Shown piece after piece: positions 50,439-59,056 of a DNA stretch of 64,000 nt (within the stretch, counting starts at the first letter, position 1; each line of letters opens with the position of its first letter). Under the pieces are notes generated by a model, which had not been told where the DNA came from, ran no database searches, and saw nothing but the letters and a program-made list of their open reading frames with translations. The stretch is from SW132 sp038150125. GTDB taxonomy: Bacteria > Bacteroidota > Rhodothermia > Balneolales > Balneolaceae. Where the stretch lies: NCBI RefSeq assembly GCF_038150125.1, contig NZ_JBBVMF010000012.1:69539-133538 (forward strand). Reading direction: 5' to 3'. Position numbers and translations under genes: made by a program.

Positions 50439-50597
50439 ATCCCTCCGCCAGCTGGCGGAGGGAAATGGATGTGAAAGTAGCCAAAGGCAGTATTTCATGC
50501 CGAGGGGTTTATTTCAATTTTCGACTCGGAAGCCTCTTCGGGCACACCCCTGATCGATCGCTGTATACTCTCGATCTGTCCCCTCTCGAGAGGGGAT
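50439..50597 (+). repeat. Type A intergenic repeat between ilvC and cimA
   Basis: A 159-bp element about three-quarters identical, by eye, to 51690-51844. Shared blocks include 'ggatgtgaaagtagcc', 'gccgaggggt', 'actcggaagcc'/'attcggaagcc', 'cacacccctgatc' and 'ctgtcccctctcgagagggg'. Both ends are palindromic. It sits directly downstream of ilvC. Confidence 0.8.
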
Positions 50598-50605
50598 TGT
50601 CAAAC

Positions 50606-51643
50606 TCACTCCGCGGTTTCAGCCTCTTTTTTTGATTCCGATTTCTTTCCGTCATCAATCCAGTTCATCATTGAGCGGAGTTCTTTACCAACTTTCTCGA
50701 TCTGGTGATCGCCGAGGCTGTCACGCATTTTCTTCATGTTGGGCATGTTGTCGGCACTTTCTTTCATCCACTCTTTGGCGAATTCGCCTTTCTGAATTTC
50801 ACCTAGAATATCTTTCATTCGTTTTTTCGTATCGGCATCAATGACCCGGTCACCGCGGCTGAGTCCGCCGTATTCAGCGGTTTCACTCACGGAATAATAC
50901 ATACCTTCGATTCCGCCTTCGTACATAAGATCTACAATAAGTTTCAGCTCGTGCAGACATTCGAAATAGGCGATTTCCGGCTGATAACCTGCCTCAACGA
51001 GAGTTTCAAATCCTGCTTTTACCAGCTCAGACGCTCCGCCGCAAAGCACAGCCTGCTCACCGAAGAGATCTGTTTCTGTCTCTTCTTCAAACGTAGTTTC
51101 AAGAACGCCGGCACGGGTTCCGCCAATTGCTTTAGAATAGGCGAGGGCAGTTTCTTTAGCTGTTCCGCTTGGATCCTGGTAGATAGCAAACAGGCAGGGT
51201 ACGCCGGATTCCTGGGTAAAGACGCGCCGCACCAGGTGGCCCGGACCTTTTGGAGCCACCATAAATACATCAACATTTTCGGGAGGCACAATACCGTCAA
51301 AATGAATATTAAATCCGTGAGCAAAAGCAAGGGCATTTCCTTCTTCCAGGTTCGGCTCGATATCAGTTTTAAAAACATCTGCCTGGTGCTGATCCGGAAT
51401 CAATATCATAATGATGTCACCTTTCTTAGCAGCCTCAGCAGTTTCAAACACATCCAGTCCGGACTCCGCAGCTTCGCTCCAGGACGAGCTGCTCTTTCGC
51501 AGTCCAACGACCACATTCACGCCGCTGTCTTTCAGGTTCAGTGCATGCGCGTGCCCCTGGCTTCCGTATCCAATCACAGCTACGGTTTTTCCTTTGAGGT
51601 GATCCAGGTTGGCGTCAGTATTGTAATAAGTCTTTGCTTTCAT
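50606..51643 (-). CDS. ilvC: Ketol-acid reductoisomerase (class I)
   Basis: A 345-residue enzyme that isomerises and reduces 2-acetolactate or 2-aceto-2-hydroxybutyrate in valine/isoleucine synthesis. The Rossmann motif 'VAVIGYGSQGHAHALNLKDS' is followed by 'VGLRKSSSSW', whose serine-rich loop suggests NADPH use. 'AHGFNIHFDGIVPPENVDV' and the acidic metal site in 'EQAVLCGGASELVKAGFETL' are conserved. Class I (short) length, with a charged C-terminal extension. It is bracketed by two type A repeats. Confidence 0.96.
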   Translation of the reverse strand: MKAKTYYNTDANLDHLKGKTVAVIGYGSQGHAHALNLKDSGVNVVVGLRKSSSSWSEAAESGLDVFETAEAAKKGDIIMILIPDQHQADVFKTDIEPNLEEGNALAFAHGFNIHFDGIVPPENVDVFMVAPKGPGHLVRRVFTQESGVPCLFAIYQDPSGTAKETALAYSKAIGGTRAGVLETTFEEETETDLFGEQAVLCGGASELVKAGFETLVEAGYQPEIAYFECLHELKLIVDLMYEGGIEGMYYSVSETAEYGGLSRGDRVIDADTKKRMKDILGEIQKGEFAKEWMKESADNMPNMKKMRDSLGDHQIEKVGKELRSMMNWIDDGKKSESKKEAETAE

Positions 51644-51689
51644 TGAGTTTGTTTGTGTTGGTATTGGGTTTTGTTCAATTGGTTGTTAT

Positions 51690-51844
51690 AAGTCCCCTCT
51701 TGAGAGGGGAAAGGGATGTGAAAGTAGCCGAAGGCTGTCTTTCACGCCGAGGGGTGTGTTTCTATTTCCGATTCGGAAGCCCTGCCGGACACACCCCTGA
51801 TCAATCGCTGAACGCTCTTGACCTGTCCCCTCTCGAGAGGGGAG
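51690..51844 (+). repeat. Type A intergenic repeat between ilvN and ilvC
   Basis: Second copy of the element at 50439-50597. It begins with the palindrome cccctcttgagagggg and ends with cccctctcgagagggg. The well-preserved interior (for example 'ggatgtgaaagtagccgaag') suggests a recent duplication or a conserved RNA fold. Confidence 0.8.
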
Positions 51845-51870
51845 TTCGTAATCGGTCTTAATAAATCCCA

Positions 51871-52395
51871 TCACGCTTTCCCCTTAAATTCGCGTTTGGT
51901 GGCAACGGAGCCAGTTCTCGCCACAGAAGAAATACCATGTGGTCGAAGGACCTCAATCAATGCATCAATTTTGTCTCGGATACCGGTGACTTCGAGTGAG
52001 ATTTTATCCGGGCTGAGGTCAATCACTTTGGCTTTAAAGGCTTGGGCAATCAGCATAATCTCGGTCCGGTTTTCTGACGAGCTCGCCACTTTAATCAGTG
52101 CAAGTTCACGTTCGATGAACTTTTTATTTGTCAGGTTGGTGACTTTTTTTACATCCACCACGTTGTGCAGAAGCTTTGTGATCTGTTCCACAATTTCCTC
52201 ACTGCCGGTAGTGGTAAGGGTGATGCGGGCCATTCCCGGCTCGGCTTCAGATGCGAAAGTAATGCTGTCGATCTCAAATCCCTTGCCGCTGAATATGCCG
52301 ATGATCCGGGAGAAGGTGTTTAAATTGTGCTTTACGAGCACCGAAAGTGTGTTTTTGGTAGAGTCTGAAATGGAGGCAATGGAGTTTGTACTCAT
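51871..52395 (-). CDS. ilvN: Acetolactate synthase small (regulatory) subunit
   Basis: A 174-residue subunit. The N-terminal ACT domain is clear ('LSVLVKHNLNTFSRIIGIFS', 'ITLTTTGSEEIVEQITKLLH'), with the second ACT-like domain after 'KFIERELALIKV'. It binds valine and activates the large subunit. The length is as for IlvH/IlvN of the 160-175-residue type. It follows ilvB after 142 bp in the same direction. Confidence 0.95.
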   Translation of the reverse strand: MSTNSIASISDSTKNTLSVLVKHNLNTFSRIIGIFSGKGFEIDSITFASEAEPGMARITLTTTGSEEIVEQITKLLHNVVDVKKVTNLTNKKFIERELALIKVASSSENRTEIMLIAQAFKAKVIDLSPDKISLEVTGIRDKIDALIEVLRPHGISSVARTGSVATKREFKGKA

Positions 52396-52537
52396 TCTTG
52401 TCGGCTATTTTTTGTGCCATGGTCAGACATAGCATTTCTGTTGCTTGCAGCAAAATGACAGTTAGCAAGTGAGTTCATTTTAGTTTCATTAGGTTGAATT
52501 AGATCGAGAAATGCCATGTCTTTCTTTATTACTCTGT

Positions 52538-54325
52538 TCATTTCTGTGCTTCCTCATCAGATTCCACCATTTCGTCCAGCGCAGCACCAGATGGCACCAT
52601 CGGGTAGCAGTTCTCAGTTTCTACGACCCGGAAGTCCATCATAACCGGCCCGTCATCAATTTTCATTGCTTTTTCAAGGACATCCCGCATTTCAGCCGGC
52701 GTGGTGGCGCGCATTCCAACGGCACCATAACATTCAGCCATTTTTACGAAATCTGGGTTGTTCTTGCCGAATACGGAGTAGCTGGTTCGGTTTTTATAGA
52801 AGAGCTGCTGCCACTGCCTTACCATACCGAGGCAGCTATTATTCATCAGGGCGATTTTGATAGGAATCTTGTACTCAACGGCCGTCATCAATTCGTAGGA
52901 TGACATCTGGAATCCCCCGTCGCCCGTTATACAGACCACATCTCGGTCCGGACAGGCAATGGCGGCACCAATTGCAGCAGGAAATCCGTATCCCATCGTG
53001 CCGAGTCCGCCCGAGGAGATCCACGATCGCGGGTGATTATACTGGTAGTGCTGAGCCGCCCACATCTGGTGTTGCCCTACATCTGTAACGACAATGGCAT
53101 TACCATGTGTAATTTCAGAGATCATTTTAACCATGTGCTGCGGGTAGATCTTATCGTCAGCCTTTGGCACTTTCAATGGGTGCTCTTTTTGCCATGTATG
53201 AATTTGATCCCACCACTCGTCGATGGAGGGTGATTTAATCATCTTATCCATCACAGGAAGTACCTGCTTCACATCGCCAACAATCGGAACTTCAGTCGGC
53301 ACATTCTTGCCGATACTTGAAGGGTCGATATCGATATGAATTTTTCTCGAGTTCTGGGAGAAGCCATCAAGTCGTCCAGTGACCCTGTCATCAAAGCGGG
53401 CACCTACACAGAGGAGAACATCACAATCCGAAATCGCCATGTTGGCGTACCATGTGCCGTGCATGCCCAGCATTCCAAGGGATTGAGACTTCGTTTCAGG
53501 GAAACCGCCAAGGCCCATTAAAGTCGTTGTGACCGGAATGTTGTGACGCTCTGCCATAGCCGTAAGCTCTTCCCATGCCTCGCCGAGAATCACACCGCCA
53601 CCAGCATAGATCAGTGGCTTTTTCGCTTCACTGAGCATTTTAGCTGCTTTCGCTATCTGCGTGTAGTGACCCTGAGTAGTGGGTTTATAGCTTGGGATTT
53701 GCACCGTTTTCTTGCCAGTATATCTCCCTTCAGTGTTGAGCATATCTTTTGGAAGGTCTACCAATACAGGGCCTGGGCGCCCGCTGGTGGCAATATGAAA
53801 CGCTTCACGAAGACAATGCTCCAGTTCATTGACATCACGCACAAGGTAGCTATGCTTGGTGATGGGGCGGGTAATTCCTACAATATCTGCCTCCTGGAAC
53901 GCATCGTTGCCAATTACACCGGTGGGAACCTGGCCGGTCAGTACTACAAGGGGAATGGAATCCATAGCTGCAGTCGCGATCCCGGTAACAGTGTTGGTAC
54001 CGCCGGGGCCTGATGTGGCCAGAACAACGCCTGCTTTGCCTGTCGCCCGCGCATACCCGTCAGCAGCGTGGGTGCCTGCCTGTTCATGGCGGATGAGGTA
54101 GTGATTAATGTCGTGACAATCGAAGAGCTGGTCGTATATCGGCAGAACTGCTCCGCCGGGATAACCAAACACAGTGTCGACACCAATATCGGTGAGGGTT
54201 TTGATTAAAATTTCAGCACCGTTGAAATAAGATACATCCTCATCGGGAACCGTGGATTTAACCGTTTCGAGATAAGTCGAGCGATTGTCAGAAGCAGTTT
54301 GTTTTTTGGCAGGTTTCATTGGCAT
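52538..54325 (-). CDS. ilvB: Acetolactate synthase large (catalytic) subunit
   Basis: A 595-residue ThDP enzyme that makes 2-acetolactate from two pyruvates, or 2-aceto-2-hydroxybutyrate from pyruvate and 2-oxobutyrate. The catalytic glutamate lies in 'YLIRHEQAGTHAADGYARA', the glycine-rich part in 'VVLATSGPGGTNTVTG', and the ThDP/Mg motif in 'CITGDGGFQMSSYELMTAVE' through 'NNSCLGMV'. It is the first structural gene of the cluster and lies behind the leader peptide and hairpin. ATG at 54325; another ATG is six bases later. An AGGAAA ribosome site overlaps the end of the hairpin stem. Confidence 0.96.
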   Translation of the reverse strand: MPMKPAKKQTASDNRSTYLETVKSTVPDEDVSYFNGAEILIKTLTDIGVDTVFGYPGGAVLPIYDQLFDCHDINHYLIRHEQAGTHAADGYARATGKAGVVLATSGPGGTNTVTGIATAAMDSIPLVVLTGQVPTGVIGNDAFQEADIVGITRPITKHSYLVRDVNELEHCLREAFHIATSGRPGPVLVDLPKDMLNTEGRYTGKKTVQIPSYKPTTQGHYTQIAKAAKMLSEAKKPLIYAGGGVILGEAWEELTAMAERHNIPVTTTLMGLGGFPETKSQSLGMLGMHGTWYANMAISDCDVLLCVGARFDDRVTGRLDGFSQNSRKIHIDIDPSSIGKNVPTEVPIVGDVKQVLPVMDKMIKSPSIDEWWDQIHTWQKEHPLKVPKADDKIYPQHMVKMISEITHGNAIVVTDVGQHQMWAAQHYQYNHPRSWISSGGLGTMGYGFPAAIGAAIACPDRDVVCITGDGGFQMSSYELMTAVEYKIPIKIALMNNSCLGMVRQWQQLFYKNRTSYSVFGKNNPDFVKMAECYGAVGMRATTPAEMRDVLEKAMKIDDGPVMMDFRVVETENCYPMVPSGAALDEMVESDEEAQK

Positions 54326-54342
54326 AGAGATATACGTTTCCT

Positions 54343-54395
54343 GCCGGAGGTCAAAATTTAGGATGTATTGAGGAATCTAAATTCTAATCTCCGGC
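54343..54395 (-). promoter_or_regulatory. Long hairpin between leader peptide and ilvB
   Basis: On the transcript, GCCGGAG (54395-54389) pairs with CTCCGGC (54349-54343). Inside this, AGAATTTAG pairs with CTAAATTTT (one G-U) around a 15-base loop, giving a two-part stem. It begins eight bases after the leader stop codon and ends at the ilvB ribosome site. There is no T-run, so control of translation is more likely than simple transcription termination. Confidence 0.65.
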
Positions 54396-54402
54396 TGTTT
54401 AT

Positions 54403-54534
54403 TTAGCTCAGAATTAGAATTAGAATATTAATTAGTAGGATGGATAGAATAGATAGACCAATGATATCAAGGTCAATATCTAAATCAGAAATCGATAATA
54501 CTAACAGATTAGAAAAGCTCGTATGTTCAGCCAC
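54403..54534 (-). CDS. Leu/Ile-rich leader peptide of the ilvB operon
   Basis: A 43-residue peptide starting at GTG 54534, with GGAGAG six bases upstream. Its last 17 residues are almost only leucine and isoleucine ('LSILSILLINILILILS'), many of them encoded by CTA and ATT. The stop is followed by the hairpin at 54343-54395. This is the classical arrangement for amino-acid attenuation: ribosomes that stall on scarce Leu- or Ile-tRNA would change folding of the downstream RNA. The longer open frame to 54657 is not the gene, since its TTG is the -35 box of the promoter. The regulatory mechanism is inferred; the peptide composition is directly visible. Confidence 0.75.
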   Translation of the reverse strand: MAEHTSFSNLLVLSISDLDIDLDIIGLSILSILLINILILILS

Positions 54535-54628
54535 AGCAATCTCTCCACTGCCGTTGGGTCGGCTTGAAAAATTTGGAAAGTTTGTGTGTGTGGTAGACAA
54601 AATGTATATCTGTTTAATTTCTACAATC

Positions 54629-54657
54629 AGTATAGAGATATGAGTTTTAGCTGTCAA
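54629..54657 (-). promoter_or_regulatory. Consensus sigma-70 promoter of the ilvB leader
   Basis: On the minus strand, TTGACA (54657-54652) and TATACT (54634-54629) are separated by exactly 17 bp. Transcription should start near 54622, giving a leader RNA of about 300 bases before ilvB. Confidence 0.75.
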
Positions 54658-54710
54658 GAAAAATAATTACTATTTATTGCATTAATATATGATTACGTAT
54701 AGGTGTTCTT

Positions 54711-54724
54711 TAAAAGCGCTTTCA
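54711..54724. promoter_or_regulatory. Palindromic operator candidate upstream of ilvD
   Basis: TAAAAGCGCTTTCA, identical to the site before ppc at 10458-10471, lies 59 bp before the ilvD start and about 55 bp behind the divergent ilvB promoter. Confidence 0.4.
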
Positions 54725-54783
54725 TAAAATGTATATAAATCATCTAAACTCAATAGAATCAGTAGTTAAATAAACCCGTATAA

Positions 54784-56463
54784 ATGTTAGAAAAATTAAA
54801 TAAATTCAGCGCAAGACTTACAGAATCCCAATCTCAGGTGGGGTCTAAAGCGATGTTATACGCAACGGGCTTGAGCGAGGACGACATGAAAAAGGCCCAG
54901 GTTGGTATTGCCTCCACCGGCTGGGATGGCAATCCTTGCAACATGCACCTGAATGATTTGGCCGCTGTAGCTAAGAAAAGCGTTTGGGAGAATGAGCTTG
55001 TTGGTTTTATGTTCCATTCTATCGGTGTGAGTGACGGGATATCGATGGGAACACAAGGAATGAAGTTTTCACTGCCGTCCCGAGATATTATCGCCGACTC
55101 TATTGAAACAGTGATGAACGCGCAGTGGTACGATGCCAATATCTCGGTAGTAGGGTGCGATAAGAACATGCCCGGCGCCGTAATGGCGATGGGACGGGTA
55201 AATCGTCCCTCTATTATGATCTACGGCGGCACGATCCGTCCTGGGAACCTGAACGGAGAGAAGCTCGATATTGTCTCGGCATTCGAATCGTACGGAAAGT
55301 TTCTATCGGACGAATATACCGAAGAGCAGATGAACCGGGTGCTGAAGCATGCGTGTCCCGGTGCAGGTGCTTGCGGCGGGATGTATACAGCCAACACCAT
55401 GGCCTCGGCTATTGAAACGCTTGGAATGAGTCTGCCTTACAGCTCATCGATTCCGGCAACACATAATGAAAAGATTAAAGAGTGTGAGCGTGCAGGCGAT
55501 GCCATTCGGGTGCTGATGGAGAAAGACATCAAGCCGCGGGATATCATCAACAGGAAATCTCTGGAGAACTCGATTACAATGATTATTGCTCTTGGCGGAT
55601 CCACAAATGCGGTTATGCATATGCTGGCAATTGCCCATGCCGCCGGTGTTCCGTTTTCGATCGATGATTTTCAGGAGGTAAGCAACCGGACTCCGTTCCT
55701 GGCCGACCTGAAACCCAGCGGGAAATATGTAATGGAGGATCTTTACAATGCCGGAGGCGTTCCCGCTGTTCAAAAACTGTTGCTGAAAGAAGGGATGCTT
55801 GATGGCAGCTGTCTCACCGTGACTGGGAAAACGCTTGAAGAAAACGTGGCCGACCTGCCGGGCCTGCTTGAAGAACAGAAAGTGATTTACCCGGTATCGG
55901 AACCGATCAAACCGACAGGGCATTTACAAATTCTATACGGCAACCTGGCCGAAGAGGGATCTGTGGCCAAGATTACCGGGAAGGAGGGGACCAAATTTTC
56001 CGGTACCGCCAAGGTGTACAATTCTGAAGAGGAGAGCCTTGTTGGAATTCAGAACGGTGAAGTGGAAAAGGGCGATGTGGTGATTATTCGCTATGAAGGC
56101 CCCAAAGGCGGACCGGGCATGCGGGAAATGCTCTCCATTACCGCTGCCATTATGGGGGCCGGACTCGGCAATGAGGTGGCCCTGATTACCGATGGTCGTT
56201 TCTCCGGCGGAACCCATGGCTTTGTAATTGGCCATGTCACTCCCGAAGCGCAGACCGGCGGACTCATCGGCCTGGTAGAAAATGGCGACACCATCACCAT
56301 TGATGCCGATGATCGATCTATTGATGTAGATCTGACTGAAGAAGAGATCGAGAAGCGCCGAAAGAACTGGACGGCCCCAACGCCAACCTTTACCACAGGT
56401 GTGCTGAGGAAATATTCGAAGACGGTATCGACGGCGAGTTTGGGGTGTGTGACGGATTTGTAA
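54784..56463 (+). CDS. ilvD: Dihydroxy-acid dehydratase
   Basis: A 559-residue Fe-S enzyme that dehydrates 2,3-dihydroxy acids to the keto acids of valine and isoleucine. The cluster cysteines lie in 'GNPCNMH', 'VVGCDKNMPG' and 'HACPGAGACGGMYTANTM'. 'GGSTNAVMHMLAIAHAAGV' and the C-terminal 'TDGRFSGGTHGFVIGHVTPE' are family motifs. It is transcribed divergently from the ilvB operon through a shared gap of about 460 bp and completes the pathway set. Length is typical. Confidence 0.96.
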   Translation: MLEKLNKFSARLTESQSQVGSKAMLYATGLSEDDMKKAQVGIASTGWDGNPCNMHLNDLAAVAKKSVWENELVGFMFHSIGVSDGISMGTQGMKFSLPSRDIIADSIETVMNAQWYDANISVVGCDKNMPGAVMAMGRVNRPSIMIYGGTIRPGNLNGEKLDIVSAFESYGKFLSDEYTEEQMNRVLKHACPGAGACGGMYTANTMASAIETLGMSLPYSSSIPATHNEKIKECERAGDAIRVLMEKDIKPRDIINRKSLENSITMIIALGGSTNAVMHMLAIAHAAGVPFSIDDFQEVSNRTPFLADLKPSGKYVMEDLYNAGGVPAVQKLLLKEGMLDGSCLTVTGKTLEENVADLPGLLEEQKVIYPVSEPIKPTGHLQILYGNLAEEGSVAKITGKEGTKFSGTAKVYNSEEESLVGIQNGEVEKGDVVIIRYEGPKGGPGMREMLSITAAIMGAGLGNEVALITDGRFSGGTHGFVIGHVTPEAQTGGLIGLVENGDTITIDADDRSIDVDLTEEEIEKRRKNWTAPTPTFTTGVLRKYSKTVSTASLGCVTDL

Positions 56464-56912
56464 CTCACTTTAGTCCCCCTTTCAGATCAAATGAGAGGGG
56501 AGACCTTGAAATTTCCGTGGTGGCTGACACGTAATTTGAAGCAACCCTCTCTCTCAAACTGCGTGAGTAGGGATGGAAAAGGAGGTAGGGAAATTGGTAG
56601 AATTGGAAGTGATGAAAATTTCAATTTTGCAAAAATGCAGGTTTTTAAAACTTAACCACTTAATGTCTTTTGATTATGAAGCCCTCTGCATCAATTTTGA
56701 ATAAGATAATAGATTGCTCTGCAAAACCGTGCTTTTGTCAAATCTCTGCTTTACTATGACATCGAAATCCTCACTTGAAGTAAGTCCGCTCTGGTTCATC
56801 AAACAGCTGTTGGGCTTGAAGTATAGCAAAATTCCTGGTTCTGCAAAGCCTGTTAATTATCGAACCTGAGTTCAAATTATAAAAAGTCAAACAAGTAATG
56901 GACGACTGAAAG
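56464..56912. other. 449-bp gap with a degenerate type B repeat
   Basis: Fragments of the type B repeat are visible at 56472-56502 ('agtccccctttcagatcaaa' and 'gagaggggaga') and around 56543-56580 ('caaccctctctctcaaactg'). The remainder has no supported gene or RNA. The nearby ilvD and DinB-like genes converge here. Confidence 0.45.
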
Positions 56913-57479
56913 TTAATCAGGTATTCGTTTCAAGATCTGTTCAATTTGCCAAAAATGCCGGCGTTGATGGGCATCAATGATGATTAGGAAGTCAGTGAGT
57001 GACATTTTGTAAATTTTAATCATCGGATGGGACGCACAAACTTTATCAAGATTCCATCGTTCACTTTTTGCGTTGCCGAGAAAATCAATGATGTTGTCCT
57101 GTATCTCAATCAGCTTGTGAAAGGTTTCGGCAGGATTCAAATCAACAGTTGACGGAAACATTGGCTTGAACGTTTTGACACCAAATTTGTAGGGCGGTTC
57201 AAGAAATGAAGCAATCTTGCGAGACATCCATTTTGGTGAAAAAGATTCACCATTTACCGGGATTGTGCTGAAGCTGTCAACGGCTTTATCCATTTGTTCA
57301 CAGTATAATGTGTTGAACCGAATAAGATGCTGGCAAACTTCAACACAGCTCCATGTTTCAGGATTGAGTTTGAAAATAACAGTATCTGTATCGAGGCTGC
57401 CATATTCATTGATAACAGTCTTGGCTCCCTCAAATTTTTCTGGAAGCGTGTCAATCGAAATCGTCTTAGGTATAGACAT
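56913..57479 (-). CDS. DinB-like (YfiT/DUF664 superfamily) putative metal-dependent protein
   Basis: A 188-residue helical protein. 'TWSCVEVCQHLIRFNTLYCE' with its histidine, and the C-terminal 'IDAHQRRHFWQIEQIL' with two spaced histidines, form the three-histidine metal site of DinB four-helix-bundle proteins. Some members use bacillithiol or mycothiol in thiol transfer, many have no assigned role. No signal peptide. Gene is isolated between the ilvD gap and the GH3 gene, 71 bp after the latter. Confidence 0.78.
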   Translation of the reverse strand: MSIPKTISIDTLPEKFEGAKTVINEYGSLDTDTVIFKLNPETWSCVEVCQHLIRFNTLYCEQMDKAVDSFSTIPVNGESFSPKWMSRKIASFLEPPYKFGVKTFKPMFPSTVDLNPAETFHKLIEIQDNIIDFLGNAKSERWNLDKVCASHPMIKIYKMSLTDFLIIIDAHQRRHFWQIEQILKRIPD

Positions 57480-57550
57480 GTTGGTTCGTCTAAATTTTTA
57501 TAAATCAATAGCCTGAAAAATGGTTGATTAGAGTTGCATCAGAAAATCAT

Positions 57551-58687
57551 TTAATCAGTTAAATCAAGCATACGCTTTGTTTCCAATATCCGTCTATAGG
57601 CTTCATTAATTCGCTGTTCAGAAACTGAACCGTTCTCCACGAGTTTCAGGATAATATTTATAGCGTCTGGAACGATATCTGGCTGGTAAACGGAATTATT
57701 TCCAAAAACCAGCATGTCAACACCGGCATTTAAGGCGTGTTCGATAGAAAATTCTAGCCCGTAATAAGACCGTATGGCTTCCATCTGCATGTCATCTGAA
57801 AACAGAATGCCGTTGAATCCGATTGAGTTTCTTAATAATCCCGTTTGGATTGTATGTGAAAGTGTGGCCGGAAGCTCTTCATCAAGAGCTCTGTTTAACA
57901 CGTGGGCAGTCATCACACCAAAATGATATCCTGCCTCTGTAAGACTCTTATAGGGTTCAAGTTCCTTATCAACCCAGGTACTAGTTACATCGGCCATTCC
58001 CACATGCGAGTCATTCCATGCACTGCCGTGGCCTGGGAAATGTTTGATGACTGGCAGGATATTTCGCTGCTGATGCTCTTCTATTACAACGGATGCATGC
58101 TTTGTGACAAGAGCCGGGTCGGCACCGTAACTTCGCTGAATGGATCCAATAACCGGGTTATCCGGATTTATATTTAAATCTACAACAGGAGCAAAATTTA
58201 TATTAAACCCAAGGTCGTTCAGAAGCTCAGTTTGCTCTTTGGCATACATCCGGGTGGTGTCGGGCTTGTCTAATTCACCCAGAAATTCTGCTGACACTGT
58301 TTCGGGAAATCCACGAGTCGGTTTAAGGCGTGCCACCCGCCCGCCTTCCTGATCAACAGCAATAAGCAGCGGGGTATCGGCAAGTTCCTGCAGCGAAGCG
58401 TTAAGAGATTTAACCTGGTTACTCGATTCTATATTTCGAACAGGCCGGCCAGTCGGGACATCAAAATCAAACAGAATAACGCCGCCAAGATTATATTGAG
58501 CTATGTCTCTGTGAATGTGTGATGTATCTGCAAGCTGGTATCCCCTGAAGCCGATCATAAGAAGCTGCCCAACCTTCTCTTCAAGTGACGGGCCATTCGG
58601 CACATCTGTAGACTGACATGAACTCCAAAAAGGAGTAGTTAGTAAAAACGGCAGAACAAAAAAGATTAAAGTTCGCTTGTATGACAT
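57551..58687 (-). CDS. GH3 beta-N-acetylhexosaminidase lipoprotein (NagZ-like)
   Basis: A 378-residue exported enzyme. 'FWSSCQS' at the end of the signal region is a possible lipobox, so it may be membrane-anchored. 'LLMIGFRGYQ', 'IAVDQEGGRVARL', 'VVDLNINPDNPVIGSIQRSY' and 'KHFPGHGSAWNDSHVG' (the NagZ-type catalytic His/Asp loop) are present; the likely nucleophile is the aspartate in 'ILFSDDMQMEAI'. NagZ removes N-acetylglucosamine from muropeptides or chitobiose-like sugars. An outer location suggests a role in envelope or external sugar breakdown rather than the cytosolic recycling of E. coli NagZ. Confidence 0.88.
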   Translation of the reverse strand: MSYKRTLIFFVLPFLLTTPFWSSCQSTDVPNGPSLEEKVGQLLMIGFRGYQLADTSHIHRDIAQYNLGGVILFDFDVPTGRPVRNIESSNQVKSLNASLQELADTPLLIAVDQEGGRVARLKPTRGFPETVSAEFLGELDKPDTTRMYAKEQTELLNDLGFNINFAPVVDLNINPDNPVIGSIQRSYGADPALVTKHASVVIEEHQQRNILPVIKHFPGHGSAWNDSHVGMADVTSTWVDKELEPYKSLTEAGYHFGVMTAHVLNRALDEELPATLSHTIQTGLLRNSIGFNGILFSDDMQMEAIRSYYGLEFSIEHALNAGVDMLVFGNNSVYQPDIVPDAINIILKLVENGSVSEQRINEAYRRILETKRMLDLTD

Positions 58688-59056
58688 TATAATGTGTTTT
58701 AAATGGGATAGCTGAAACGTTTGAAAAGGTAACTAATAATTAGTTGATTTTGCACCTGATCAATGGAAAGATGAATTGAACTGATAAGTATAATTCTGAA
58801 CGTGCGATAGCTCTATATTAAGATTTTTTAATGTAACATAAGCCGTATTCAAGACTCTTGTTAATAGTTCAATTGCAAAGGCATTGCACAATGTGTCATA
58901 AATAGTAACAAATGAGTTACTCAGGCATTATGGATCAAATATATTGAAGTTCGCAGCATGATTTCCCATATTCAGGAACCGAAAATGGATCGACCTATTG
59001 TTTAAGTGTTCAGGCTGCGGGTGGAGACGAAACATAAACAACCAAAACAAAATTTT
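58688..59056. other. Divergent gap between the GH3 and membrane-TPR genes
   Basis: 369 bp with promoters for both genes; no named element found. An in-frame extension of the rightward gene to GTG 59006 was not accepted. Confidence 0.35.

Noticed and set aside
54403..54657. 84-codon version of the ilvB leader frame starting at TTG 54657
   Set aside because: That TTG is the first triplet of the TTGACA -35 box, so it would not be in the transcript; the GTG at 54534 has a good ribosome site.
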